In this document: one piece after another, positions 1 through 12,300 of the stretch
How positions within the stretch are numbered: the stretch's first letter is position 1
Layout: each line of letters starts with the position of its first letter
Source: Phoronis australis
Taxonomy: Eukaryota; Phoronida; Phoronidae
Direction: 5' to 3'
Length of the DNA: 64,000 nt
Assembly (NCBI GenBank): GCA_002633005.1
Contig: NMRA01000290.1
Span: 329,943-393,942 of the forward strand
Notes under the pieces: model-generated
Told to the model about the DNA's origin: nothing
The model's input: the letters and a program-made list of their open reading frames with translations, nothing else
The model's database searches: none
Position numbers and translations under genes: made by a program

Positions 1-484
1 CGGCGCATTGGTAACGGAACTATGGCTTAGTATAAGCTCTCCCGCGGTATCCCAGGCGACCGGCAAATGCGCTGCGCACTACGATTCCGTTTCCGTCATC
101 TGTTCCACTGTGCAATGAAGAAAATTTACTTCATTTTTTAAAGAGAATGGAACCTGAGTAACGATGAAAAAAACAGAAACTGCTGGTAAGATGTGAATTT
201 TAATTGAAGCTTTGGTGAATCACTCAGAAACTCATAATTCTCTCTTTGTCAAACCTTAACTTAAGACGATTTCCAAAGCAATCCCGTCATTATTGCCAAC
301 ACGAAAAACGGATTTGGTCTTTTGGGCATTTGAAGACTATTTTAAATACAACAAATTTGTTAAAAACCGATTGCACAAAATATAAAACGTGTAATAAGCA
401 TTACAAAAAGAAGTAGGTTTCACGTGCAAACGCTGTGGACCATAAACAAGTAGGTCTCTTAGCACAAGATTAGTAGTTAAATCG

Positions 485-545
485 TAGTGGTGTAGTGGTA
501 AAGCACGCGCGCTCTATCCGCCAGGTCGTCGAGTCTGTGGTACGT
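485..545 (+). repeat. tRNA-derived SINE head (degenerate)
   Basis: The segment TGGTGTAGTGG fits a Pol III A box. About 35 bases later a degenerate B box (GTCGAGTCT) follows. The spacing is tRNA-like, but no full acceptor stem pairs, so this is a SINE head or tRNA relic and not a functional tRNA gene. Confidence 0.45.
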
Positions 546-609
546 GTGGTTTTTCCTGTTTGACACGTTCTTTGTGTTTTTTTTGCCTTTTTTCTTGGAT
601 AATACTTCA

Positions 610-735
610 GGAATCAAGGAAAATGCTTGATTTTTAGAGGAAAAAACAGAAAAATTTCCTGGGCGGGNCGCAAATGCTTACAGCCTTGAAAAATGTTGAG
701 CCCCCCCTTGTGATATCCTAGATCCGCCACTGTGT
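610..735 (-). mobile_element. Transposon/MITE end with GGCGGATC terminus
   Basis: Read on the minus strand, the segment starts CAGTGGCGGATCTAGGAT and runs into a G-rich block. The same terminus type occurs near 30848-30960 (GGCAGATCCAGGAT, then a G-rich block). This suggests a dispersed DNA element. The far end is not defined, and one N interrupts it at 668. Confidence 0.4.
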
Positions 736-1448
736 TGGGACAGGCGAATCTTGCTTTAGTACGTGGAGAAATTAAAATTTTGTCGAGTATGTTACTCTGT
801 GATAAATATATTTGTTTCTTTGTTCCCATACTACATGTCTCATTTCTTATCAGATTGTCATGAAATTTACTCACAATATGTATCTTATCATTAGCTCAAG
901 GCTTGTTGTTTTGTTAGAATCAGACCCGAAGTCACGCTGTGGCAGCTGTTTTTAAAAAATTTCTGTTCACAGACCATTTAGCTCCTGCGTCCTTTGATGG
1001 ATTTGACTGAAACGTGGTTTGTGATTATGTCTCATCAATTGCTATTTGGAATGTGTTATCCATTTCTTGGTATGACTAAATGTTTTTGAGTCACTTCAAA
1101 TTTTCTTATAACTGCTCTTTTATTGACTTATTTTTTGCTGCACTTTTGTTGGTTTACCATCTACTGTGCAAGGCTATTTTTCTTAATAAATTTCGTCATC
1201 TTTATAATAGCCGTCACCATCGTCGTTGTCATCGTCATCATGGTTGTTTTCATTCAATTTCACCAAGTGTTGTTCTCTGGAGTGGCTTCATTTTGATTTT
1301 GCATTGGTGAGATGACGCTTGTGACTTTCCAGGGTGGAGCTTATGTTATTTGTTTTCAAGTTTAATTGTCTCAAAATAGTTTAACTTTTTTGAGCTTTGA
1401 AAAGCACCTAAAGTTCTGCTTCATGGATGGCATTAATTGATATTTCAG

Positions 1449-1549
1449 GTTACAAAAAGGTTGAGTTGACTGAGGAACAACTACAGCGAAGAAAACAAAG
1501 GGCTAGCAAGAGACGTGAGCAAGCTCACGAGAAACGAGAGAAAGCCAAA
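1449..1549 (+). CDS. INO80B: INO80B exon, PAPA-1 domain N-terminal part
   Basis: The exon follows acceptor ATTTCAG and ends at AAA|GTAAAC. It reads YKKVELTEEQLQRRKQR and then a run rich in Arg, Glu and Lys ending in REKAK. This highly charged helix is the start of the PAPA-1-like conserved domain. It begins after one carried base and ends in phase 0. Confidence 0.88.
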
Positions 1550-4500
1550 GTAAACAGTTTGATTTGTGCTAAGACGTAACTCATTTGAATTTATCAGTAG
1601 TTAGTTTGAAAAGCAGGATTGTTTCATATCAGTTATTAGTCATTATTCATTGTGTTTTATTTGGATTTGAGTGGAAAAGCTGGGAGTTTTGAACTCTTGT
1701 CAAATTGGCAGACATTAAACTTGATTATGTACTAGATAAGGGACAGTTTTGTGCTTGTTTACGTCTTGCTTACAATATGGAGCCTGACAAGAACTACTAT
1801 TGTTTTGATGAAGGCTTTTTGGTCAGTTTGGCACTTGAAGTCTAGTACTAAAGTCACAAAACCCAGTCAGCTGTTTGGAGATACTGTTGGCACAAATATA
1901 TTCATTTATTGTTTTGTTTTGCAGAAACAAACAGTTGACAGACTTTTGAAGAAACAAGAAGCAAAATTGAAAGGTGCAAAGGTCAGTTCATTAAAGTTCA
2001 CATCACTTTTTGATATTATTTGAAGTTATACTTTCTCATAGATGCTGTTATCTTAAGTCAATGCTTACCACCCATTTTGAAATTAAATAATTTTTATTTG
2101 TAATTAACCACATGTTTAGCATTCATGTTCCTAAAATTATTCTCAAACTAGGGTTTTTCATTAGATGATACGTGTCTGATTGCCATCATTGCAGGCCACC
2201 ATCAAATCTTTCAAATTGTTGTTGCATTTATTTACGTTGTTACTAACGTCATTGCCATGTTTTTGCATGTTAACACATAATCACCAATCTTTCTTGAGTA
2301 GTATACAGGCGCCACCTAAAGGTTTGGGTGGTCATTAACTGATTGATTACACTCGTGTGGGTAACAAAATAATAGTGAACGCTCGCTACTTGAAAATTGT
2401 TACATATTACAACTTGTTCATTCAATATGAAGCTCAGACTGCCTATGGGAAGGACAGACCCAAAAAGTGGATGTGAATTGGTAGGGACAAGGTTGTGAAA
2501 GTAGCGCCAATTTTTATTTGTTAAAACTTGCAGTGGTTATCAGCTTTTGAAATGGACATTTTTAGCAATATCAGAACTGCTGAGGAATGAAGGTCAAACC
2601 ATGAACTTTCAAGAGCTGAATTTATTTTTCATATGAAATCTATTTTTTTGTTTTTGTGCAGGCATACATTTCTTGTACAGTGGTGGAAAAGTGAATAAAA
2701 TTTTAATGTCTGATATGTGACAAAACAGTATCAGGATCTGCGATTGTAAAATGAAAAAATGACGCATCTTTCCCATTTCTTGTCTGTCCTCCCTGTTTAG
2801 GTTGCATCATTCCCATCCAAAGGTCCATCTTTTCCAGTTCTCCTCTGTCCTTTGCATTTTTGGGTCTGCCCTTCCCATCATTAGTATGGACTTTTTACTG
2901 GTTGGTCAGCTAAGTGTTTTGGTTGAAATTCTTACCCAGCTGGCTCCGATACATATTTTGTCTCTCGTCTGACATTTCAGTTTTGTGAATTTTTGTCAGT
3001 TAAATCTTGAAAATGTAAAGTCACAATTTAACATGTAAGCGATTGACCAAAATTTCTTTAAAAAATGCAAGAAAAACTAAAAAAAACTTGTGTTCATGAT
3101 TTGGAAAACCTCTTTTCCTGTTGTCTGCCGATGTTGTTAAAGTCTAGTGTGCAAAGTGGGTCAGGAACAGGAAATACCCAACTCACTAATCGGGGCACTT
3201 GGCAGTGACAGGATAACGCACTGAAAGACCTGTGTGGCAGGGCAAGAGTTAAAAGGTCGAGATTTCATGGCATACTAGAACCATCAAATCAGTAGAGCCA
3301 ATGTCATATTTGCACCTTCCTTGTGTTTACTGATTTGGTTTCAATGGTTAGTTGTTTTTGATTCACATTCACTATGCAGGCTAAAGGTCCTAAGAGCCTG
3401 GGTGTACCTCACGTGCGCTACCTACAAACACAGACAAGTGTCAGCCTATCCCTGCCAGGCAGTCAGACGTTTCCACTGCCGTCACAAACTAAGAAGGAGT
3501 AAGTGTAGAAAGTAAAGCAAAATGCATTTAGTTTTGGACGAGTGTTTCACACGTTAGTGTTAAAGTACTTCCTCATTGGGCCACGTGCTGTCGTTTCCGA
3601 TTTCAAAGTGAATTTATTTGTACCTTACTATGAGCAGTTTTTGCAGTTTGTATTATTTTCTTTAAAATTCCCCCATATCGGTAGACATTTACAGGTTAGT
3701 TATTGTTCCCTTGGCGAGTATGTGCTGTCCATGGAACAATGGAGAATAAGTTAAACCACCCAACAAAGGCGCACATCTTGGTTCTGCAATCACTTGAACA
3801 ACCTTCACAGGCTGTGTTCACTAGGGAGTAGGAAGAGAACACAGGACCAAGATGTGATCCTGTTGTCTGGCCATTTATGTCACTATTGTTGTATGGATAC
3901 TAAATACATGCCAGGGCAACAGTAACTAAGTGGACAAATGTGTTTGCAAGATATCCAGGATTCTGCATTTTTACTAAAACATAGTATGCTTTCTCCTTTA
4001 AAGCCACGTTCCTTGTGCGATATCATACCCAAAAGCCTAAAGTGTAGCTCATTGCTTGCTTGCTTGTCTGGATTCGCCACAAATTCTGTTTTAACATTCT
4101 AGTGTGATATCGGCAATTTATGACTTCAGCTACACTGGAAACACTCACCTGAACATTTGATTGGTTGCCAGTGATTACTCTCGACTCACAAACCAATCAG
4201 ATGTATTAAGCTGGTTAACCTCACTGAAGTGACATACCCCGGATATGTAAATCAAGTGCCGCCTTTTCGATGTTATTGCTGTATCAAACTTCAAAGCATT
4301 GTACTCGACAGGCAGCTTTGAGTACCCGCTGCTGACTTTTGAGTGATTTTGTGGGTCAATCCAGATAGTTCGTTTTCATATTTCTTTGCTTAAAGTTGTC
4401 GAGATGGTATAAAAATCATTTTTAACTGTTTGCTTTCAGACCTCCACTTCCAGTCAAGTGTACCATCTGCAGAAGTAACTATAGAAAGTACTCCTGCTCA

Positions 4501-4584
4501 AAAACTGGAAAACCTCTGTGTAGTTTACTGTGCTACAAGAAGAACAAGGAGTTAAATCCAAAAGCATTCGAGATTTCGACGTAA
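1449..4584 (+). CDS. INO80B: INO80 complex subunit B (INO80B), 3' part of gene
   Basis: This is the 3' half of the gene for INO80B (PAPA-1/Ies2 type), a nuclear subunit of the INO80 ATP-dependent chromatin remodeller. Four exons are visible: 1449-1549, 1925-1981, 3380-3498 and 4440-4584, all with GT-AG borders and continuous phase. Exons 1 and 2 encode the PAPA-1 domain: ELTEEQLQRRKQRASKRR followed by the basic helix KQTVDRLLKKQEAK. Exon 3 carries VRYLQTQTSVSLSLPG, which resembles the VRY-containing linker before the zinc finger in animal INO80B. Exon 4 encodes a HIT-type zinc finger (CTIC...YSCSKTG.PLCSLLCY) and ends at TAA 4582-4584. The upstream Lys-rich N-terminal exons are not in the window; the first visible exon needs one leftover base from the previous exon. 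The gene converges with the giant minus-strand gene. Confidence 0.9.
1925..1981 (+). CDS. INO80B: INO80B exon, PAPA-1 domain C-terminal part
   Basis: A 57-bp, phase 0-0 exon after a T-rich tract and GCAG. It encodes KQTVDRLLKKQEAKLKGAK, the counterpart of the NQTIERL-type segment that closes the PAPA-1 domain in other animals. The donor is AAG|GTCAG. Confidence 0.9.
3380..3498 (+). CDS. INO80B: INO80B exon, linker before zinc finger
   Basis: A 119-bp exon between acceptor TATGCAG and donor GA|GTAAGT. It encodes 39 residues containing VPHVRYLQTQTSVSLSLPG and a Pro/Ser/Gln-rich stretch. It carries two bases (GA) into the zinc-finger exon, which completes a Glu codon. Confidence 0.85.
4440..4584 (+). 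CDS. INO80B: INO80B terminal exon, HIT zinc finger and stop
   Basis: The terminal coding exon follows CTTTCAG. It encodes PPLPVKCTICRSNYRKYSC and then SKTGKPLCSLLCYKKN. The paired cysteines (CTIC, the YSC Cys, LCSLLC) form a HIT-type zinc finger, the usual C-terminal module of INO80B. The protein ends about 13 residues later at TAA 4582-4584, shorter after the finger than in mammals. Confidence 0.92.
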
Positions 4585-5170
4585 CATAACGCGAGATGCG
4601 GAAAGTTAATACTGTTACTCTTCTTCATCATTTACTGACCATCCACTGTGCAGCTGTAACTTGATGGTATTTACAAAGTAGTTAGTCTGAGAAAGTACTG
4701 TCTGTGATCATCCTTTCATAGGCATTGTGTTGCACATTGTGTTCAAATTGTACTGGGAATTTCTGAACACAAGGCTTGGGATATATTTGGAAAATGGTAC
4801 ATTTTTGACCTTTCAAATACCTCAACAAAAACGGGCATTTCTTCAGATATGGAAGACTCTACGGGATTGTCAATGATTTTTGCTTAGATATACGTGTTGT
4901 TTTTTAACCATGTTCACAGATACTTCATGTTGGAACATGCAAAATCCATGGGAAAATAGAAATTAGTTTCAAAAGCAGGCACATTGGTCTGTATTGGGGT
5001 CATTTTCTGTCCACAAGCCCATGGGCTTATTCAGGGGGCCTGTTTGTAAGTGACATGGTATACGTCATTAAAGATTCATCCCAGATCCAGATCATCCTTT
5101 TTCCAACAACAACTGAGATGTGAACAAGTGTTAGTGACATGGATGGTCTCATTAAATAAAGCTGCCATTT
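4585..5170 (+). other. INO80B: INO80B 3' untranslated region with poly(A) signal
   Basis: AT-rich sequence without convincing coding follows the stop. AATAAA at 5155-5160, in the context ATTAAATAAAGC, is the best poly(A) signal. The end of the UTR is an estimate. Confidence 0.55.
5155..5160 (+). terminator. Candidate poly(A) signal of INO80B
   Basis: A canonical AATAAA hexamer about 570 bases after the INO80B stop codon, on the coding strand. No cleavage site can be fixed from sequence alone. Confidence 0.5.
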
Positions 5171-5929
5171 CATGATGTGAATGTTATCTTTGTATTGAAT
5201 TTGTACAAACTGTAATTTTAAATACAAGTTTTCAACAAATAGTGTTTATTTGCATTTCAACAATACATCTTTGCAACAATCAAACATTTACAACTGTACA
5301 GGACATTACAAAAGGGTTGGTATATCACAGAAAATCAACTCCTGCCATCTAAAAAGGCTGCAAAGATGTTCTTTACACAGAATACTTCAAAACAACTCTA
5401 TCTCAATAAAAGGCTGTCTGACATGTACACGTGTGGCTGCTGGACACCACTCGGCAAAAATTACTTGGCAAAAAAATGCCAACAAAATTCTACTTCAAAA
5501 GTGCAAAATACATGTGTGTGAAAACAATATATATAATTATGGCATTTCAGCGCGTTATAAAAAAATGGAATAGAACAATTTTGTACCGAGTTCAACCTTG
5601 TGTGTCCAACAATGGTGGCAGATGAAGAGATTGCGATGCTGTGCTGAGTACACTTGGCTTCCCCATGATCAAAATTGTAAACAATTAAAACCCAAATGAT
5701 TTTATTACAATGGTTCAGAAGAGAGCAGAAATTACCTAAAAAACTAAGATGCAGATATTACGACAATGTTACTGCTGAATAAAACCACCAAAGTTTCCCA
5801 AGAAAACTCAGTCAAGGGTTTGTAAAAATTTAAACCCAAGATGCAATACATTATTTTACAGATTAAAATTTCAGAAATTCTTGAAAAATAATTTTAAAAA
5901 TACATAATGTTATCTTCTACTCCAATGAG
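5171..5929. other. Region between convergent gene ends
   Basis: AT-rich sequence between INO80B and the minus-strand gene, probably both 3' UTRs. A minus-strand AATAAA at 5699-5704 is a candidate poly(A) signal for the WD40 gene. Short open frames here look random. Confidence 0.45.
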
Positions 5930-6308
5930 TTAATGCTGACAGCTTTCTGGCTCAAACCGATCACCGTCATTATGAAATAACGACTGTTGGGTCATAGACC
6001 ATAATCTTCAATATCTGGCACATAGGATTGTGATGGTATAAAATACTTCTGTGACGACTTCAGTGTCAATAGGATTGGATCCCGCTGCCAAGGATCATAA
6101 GCATCTATTGCACTTGGGAACGGATTCATGTATAGAGTTTTCATGGGTAGATTGATGCTTGGTGCAAAGCCATGCAGCTGGCCAGGAATGGGTTGGTGAC
6201 CTCTGTTGGTGACCGGTGGAAGCTTGAAGTCTGAAACGGAAAAGCGTGACCATATTATCATGCTATTTCAGTACCACCAGTTCAGATAACTTGTGTCAAA
6301 GATAAACA
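5930..6308. repeat. Tandem near-identical segment, copy 1
   Basis: A 379-base segment that matches 6635-7013 with a few substitutions. It contains the last coding exon and the start of the 3' UTR of the minus-strand gene. See the paired entry. Confidence 0.85.
5992..6230 (-). CDS. Second copy of WDR97-like last exon
   Basis: The same 79-residue exon and stop, with an intact acceptor, 705 bases away from the copy at 6697-6935. Flanking intron and 3' UTR are copied too (5930-6308 and 6635-7013). The second copy starts directly after the N at 6634. Most likely this is the other haplotype left in the assembly; a real tandem exon duplication is less likely. Confidence 0.7.
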
Positions 6309-9300
6309 TTTCCTTTTACGGGCTTACTTTTGCCCCCGTTTTCTTATGCTACTTTTGTCAGCCTCGCTCGCTCTCCCTTGGGTGGGCGGATGCATCCTTC
6401 TGCTGCATCTGTGGCAGATTGTCACCCACCTTTACAGTGCAACATGTTATATAACTTTTGTAATTACTGATATCTGTAGTAGTTTAGTTTGTCATAATAT
6501 ATATGACCTTTTATCTCAACTACATGTGTTGTTTCACTGTAAACTAGCTTCGGTATCGCTTCGCAGTTAGCGCATATAAAAATTATTTAAGTATTAAATT
6601 ATTTTATGTAAGCTATACTGCCTCCTCCTCATTNTTAATGCTGACAGCTTTCTGGCTCAAACCGATCACCGTCACACTGAAATAACGATTGTTGGGTCAT
6701 AGACCATAATCTTCAATATCCGGCACATAGGATTGTGATGGTATAAAATACTTCTGTGACGACTTCAGTGTCAATAGGATTGGATCCCGCTGCCAAGGAT
6801 CATAAGCATCTATTGCACTTGGGAATGGATTCATGTACAGAGTTTTCATGGGTAGATTGATGCTTGGTGCAAAGCCATGCAGCTGGCCAGGAATGGGTTG
6901 GTGACCTCTGTTGGTGACCGGTGGAAGCTTGAAGTCTGAAACGGAAAAGCATGACCATATTATCATGCTATTTCAGTACCACCAGTTCAGATAACTTGTG
7001 TCAAAGATAAAACATTTAGTCATCAATTTTGATGGGAAAATTGAGACAAGCAGTGCATTAAAAATGTTCCTGATTTAAATGCCGCTGAATGGCAACACTT
7101 CGCTGGCTTTGCTACTTATGCAGCAAGTAAAAACAGTAACCATTGCGTCATGGCTGAAATAAGTCTGACAAAAATAAATCACTAGTGCGGTAAAATTTCA
7201 ACAGTTTTGGACAAAAATAACAGCAAAAATTAACTTTTCATTTTCGAAGGCTTCTGACAATGTTTTTAACGCTACAAATTTCTCAAAACATTGTCTGCTA
7301 TTAGGTATATGCTACAGAACTAAAAATGATAAAAGTGTTTATTTGGTGGTAATCATCTCTTATGAAAGAACAAATTCTGCATGTCCGCCACACTGTGTCC
7401 TCAATTGGTAAGCTTTTACCATATAAGTAAACAGTGCACTTCTATCAACGCCTCTTTTTGATGTGGCTATCCTTCATCATAAGTTAAGATTAAAATTTAA
7501 CAAAACTGTCAAATGTAGAAAATGTCACCAATTTCAGACAAAAATGATTGCCAAAAATATACTTTTTAATTTTTTGTGGGCTTCTTACATTGTTATCAAC
7601 ACTCACCATTGTTTAAAACATTGTCAGATAGTAGCTATTGTACAAAACTTGAACATGAAAAAACGTTTCATTTCATGCTACGATTATCATGAAAAAAATG
7701 ATGAAATAAAATTCCACATATGATGTCCACAATTGCTTACTGTATGTTGAATAGTGGAGCAGACCCAGTTGAAAAATGTTACTTCTGTCCCTGATAGGAC
7801 ACTGAACACAATAGAGTATAAACCCAACTTTAAAGGTCGCAGTGTCTGGACGGTCTAACTTGTCTCCTTAGTGCCTCCATGTTGGTGCAGTGGAGTCTCC
7901 TTGATGCCATATCTCAGTTTCAATGACAATGTAAGTTATGATAATTAGCGGGATATGCAAACAAGCAGCCTTTCAACTTGGCTTTGATCGGAAACCTGAT
8001 CTCTTATAAGCTGATCACGCAAAGAGGAGAGTCTCAGAGTAAGACATATCTAAACAAGCAATAGCTGATTTTTACAGCCGCTGCCAATTCCGATAAGACA
8101 AATGAATTGAAGATGGAATGGTTAGATTTTAAATAGAAAAGTAATTAGTAGTGAGAATCAATTTTGTTGATATTTTATGGCTATCCGGGACCACAACAAT
8201 AAATCCATCACAACATTATTCGGGAAACGTTTTGTTTTTTCAGGACTTATCCAATATGATATGAAGTGGGCTCTACTGTATAATGTGAATTACTGAGGAG
8301 CTAATAGTCAGTGTAGGGTCGTAGACACATGACGGCATTTTCACATTCAGTGGACGCGGAGATTTGTGAGCGTGTGATAACATCTAGCTCCTTTGTTATT
8401 TACTGCTGAGCACAGTTTTTTGTCTGGTATGACAACAGGCAGGCCAATTATCTACCAGGCTTATTACAGACCACATGTGAACACAGTCAAACCCATAGTG
8501 AATTGCATGTTTGGAAAGAATAAATTGCCAGTTTTGGTTTTAGTTGGGTGATTTTGGTGATTCACAAACTAAACATGATCAGCATTTGACGAGGAATTCA
8601 GGAATGCTATTGGTTTATGTTCAAATATGTTATAACTTAACAACACATCCCAGTCAGGCTATAGATACGATCTTATTGGAAATTAGAGCAATTATCGAAC
8701 AAAAGAGAGCTGGCCCTCCAACCATAAATGACAGAATGGAGTTAATCAGTCATGTAAGATTGGCTACAGGGTCATCTTCCTAACTAGTTGTTGGGCTATA
8801 GAATCGAACAAGTTGGGATCAACAGGAAAACACTATAATGACCTAATTGATTTTGACTTTAGCGACAATGACATAACAAATTACTCACCAACATCGTAAG
8901 TTGTTTCCCTCTCTGGTCGACACCGGCTTGTGTGCATTTCACCCAGCCTAACCAAGTTGGGTTTACTGAAAAAAATATTTTAATCATAGAGTTTATTGAA
9001 CAATGTTAGATATAACATAGGTTTCAAAGTGATGCAATATATAACAAATATGGAATCTTACTGTAGGAAGACTCAGTATTGATAATGAAAGAACGGCCGG
9101 CATCCCAGGGGGGACAGGCACATATAGTGTAAGGTGGTACTGGCGACTTGTTGGGTCTCTTAAATCTTACGTGATTTTGGTATAAGGATGGTAGCCGTCA
9201 TAACTGTGGCATAAGAATTAGGTTGCACTTTTCAGTAAACTTGTTGATGTTAGTACGTTACATATTCTTTAATTGATGAGGCATAGAATAGAAGCTTTAA

Positions 9301-12300
9301 AATGATGTTGTTGTCGAGAAAAGGGATTTTCTGAGATTGGCCTCAGTTCAGAATCAAACACGCAACCTCCACGATCGCAGTCTAACCCTCTGTTAGTGGA
9401 TAAACACCACTCCAAAAATGGCAAGAGTACTATTTTTAAGCATAGTTAAATGGTTAGGTAGTTACCAACCTTGATTTCAGTAAATATTTTAGCAAAAATG
9501 GCAAGAACTGACAAAAAGACAATGGATGTTATTCAAGCTAATAATTTTAAGAAGACTATCCAACAATAGTCCCAAAATGGGTTTCCTCTGCCGTAAAGAA
9601 GGTATATTGAGTCACAATTTTCGAGGTGGCCTAGCAGCACCCCCATACCCAAATATACCAGTTGTGCACTTCCTGTGTCCTTGAGACCATTTTTTGAAGT
9701 TCTTGTAGTTTAAAGTTCTTGTAACAATTAAATTTATTGATTACTGACGGGTAAAATAAAAGCTTTCAATTTAATATCCGCACTTCCTGAACAGACATTA
9801 CGTATTATCTACTTAAAAAATGACATAATATCTGCATAATTGAAGAACATGGACAGAATTAACCAATCCCAAACGGATTCATTATAGTGTGATCAGGTTC
9901 ATTGTGGTAACACTAAGCAAATTTCATTCAGAGTCTGTTAACATTTTACAGCGACAAAGCTTTTGGGCAAACCAACAGCTGGTGAACACAAGATGGAAGT
10001 GGAACAGAAAAGAAGCATGTGCAATAAGCGTATGACTGTGCTAAGCGGAATGAACACAAAATGGAAAGACAACAGAACGAAGATTGTAAGCATAAATAAA
10101 GAGTGGGGGGGGGGGGCTAAAAGTATGATAGATGCAGCAGAAAGCCAAAAGAACAAAGGCAGCAATTAAGACAGGATCATGCACTGTATATGGGATAGAT
10201 GTGTAAGAATGCAAAATGGAAAATCAAGAGAATGTAAAGAATGAAGAGGTGACAGATGTAGCAGAATTCAAAACGGAATGCCAACAGAACAAAGTCAGCA
10301 TCATAATTATGTAAAGTAGATATTGTGGGTTAGGTGTGGAAGACCGCGTAAGGGAAAAACAGAACAATGATTGTAAGCATAAACAAAGACTGAAGTGGTG
10401 ATGTAATGTAGCAGAACTCAAGATGGAAAGCCAACAGAGCGAAGGTGGCAAACTTTGTACCGAGATAGTGTGGAATAGATATGAGAAAGAACATAAAATG
10501 GAAAGTCAACATTAACAGCTGAAGCTGGCAGCATGAAGAGTCATGTGTTAGGTGTGGCACAACTCAAGATCAAAGTCCAGCACAACACAGGCGGCAAGCC
10601 TCAATCAAATACAAAGTGGTCATGCTGTGTGCTAGACTTTACGACGAGCTCTGGGTTCAAACGAACATCATTTTTTCCTTATGGGCTTTTCGCAACACTC
10701 GAGGGTATTGCCAGTTTACATGAATACCAACATGTTGTTGCGATGTAGGATGACGTAAGTTTCGTGTTTTACTTACAACAGATATGTGGACTCTGAAGAG
10801 GAAGTTGAGTGGCCACTGTAATATAACATCCAAGTTGAGTTTTACAGTGGATCATGAAGTCAACAAACACCCATAAAACCTCAGGGTCACACAGCTTTTA
10901 CAACCACTGTTTTCAATAAATTTGCAATTCACCCACTAGCTAGGCAGTACTATGACCACCGTATCATCAATACAAAATATCTTCTTAGACATAAAATCAC
11001 ATTACCGACAAAAAAAGGTGTTTTCTGAGTATTTCAACCGTATTCAACTGGTAAAGGGCTTGATTTCAGTGACTATCTGACAGACATTGGTGAGAATAAG
11101 CCATTTGTAATAAAATCAATAAACACAAGAGATTTTGCTGCTTCTCAAATTCTCAGTTCTGGTCAAAGCAAATAAACCATCCAATAATAACGATCCCAAA
11201 TATGTGTTATGCCCATTTTTAAAAAAAAAACAGTGCCGTGCTGGAAATGCTTATCCAAGTGAAAAACCAAATACTATCCGCCGGAGAAGGCAGAGAAAGT
11301 TAAGCACAGGGGCAATTTCAAGCCATCGCCAACTATGGATGTCACCAATCCTCTGGTTGACCCATTAACCCTGAACTGGCTGAGATGTGGTGGTTGAATT
11401 TAGCACCGACACCATCTGTAGATGGTGATAACTAGACACATTTCCCACAACTCACATTCCCCTACCAATACCTTATATGGCTTGCAGAAAGAAAAGGTCG
11501 AAGTTCAATAAGGTGGGTTGTGATAGATAAGAATAAGGCATAGATAAAGACACACAATGGGGACGTAAAGATTTTGGCAGGTATTAGATGAACGTGACTT
11601 GCTTTTTTAAAAGCTTAATATGTACTAAGTTGAAAAATGTGCAGCGGCACATCTTGCAAGTTTGACGCTGCAAAATATCACTATACTGTACTTTCAAACA
11701 CAGCCCGTGATCTCACTTGCTTCCACTCTCAAATCACTAGCATTATGGAAAGCACACTTAAGGTGTAAAGTCACAGTCATGTGGGTTCTCATATAACCTA
11801 CAAATACTGCAGGCCAGGTTAAGTAAAGGACAATTGTTCAGTGAAAGGGCGACACCAATTCATGTTTTGTGCATCTGAAACAAGTAAATGTCAACTACAT
11901 TTTCTTAATTTTTAAAAAAAATTCTACAACGATCATAGGTTTTGTGAAGAGCAAATCAATTATGGTTGATCGATAGTGCGCCCAGAAAAACATTTTAAAC
12001 TATGTAATGTGTTGTTTTTGTTCTGTTTTGTACAATGTACGTGGTTGTAATCTAGGTGTCGTGATGTTCCTCAAACTATGGTCACAATAGGAAACATTCC
12101 ACATACAGCACTTAAACATTGTGAGAGTAGAACAGAGATTTCTGTTTGATTTAATTTCAAATTCTGCCGGTCAAGATGGTCAGTTTTAATGAAGATGAAA
12201 AGCAATTTTTGTCTTCACCACCCTTTAACAGCAATACATTGAACAATGGACATTATTACGCATATAACTTGAACATCCCACAACCGTCATTTGATGACAA

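Larger units (their letters stand above)
1..1448. other. Left-edge region, INO80B intron with repeats
   Basis: I see no exon I can defend. It holds a tRNA-like SINE head near 485-545, a transposon-like end near 610-735, one N at 668, and a CATCGT/CATCAT-rich simple stretch near 1198-1250. It is presumably intron or upstream sequence of INO80B. Confidence 0.5.

Noticed and set aside
485-545. A functional tRNA gene
   Set aside because: The A box is good, but the B box is degenerate and no acceptor or anticodon stem can be folded. SINE head or relic is more likely.
11458-11482. 25-base microexon (PYKVLVGE) between exons 35 and 36
   Set aside because: It has a good GTGAGT donor and a pyrimidine-rich acceptor, but it moves the phase from 0 to 1, while the next exon needs 2.
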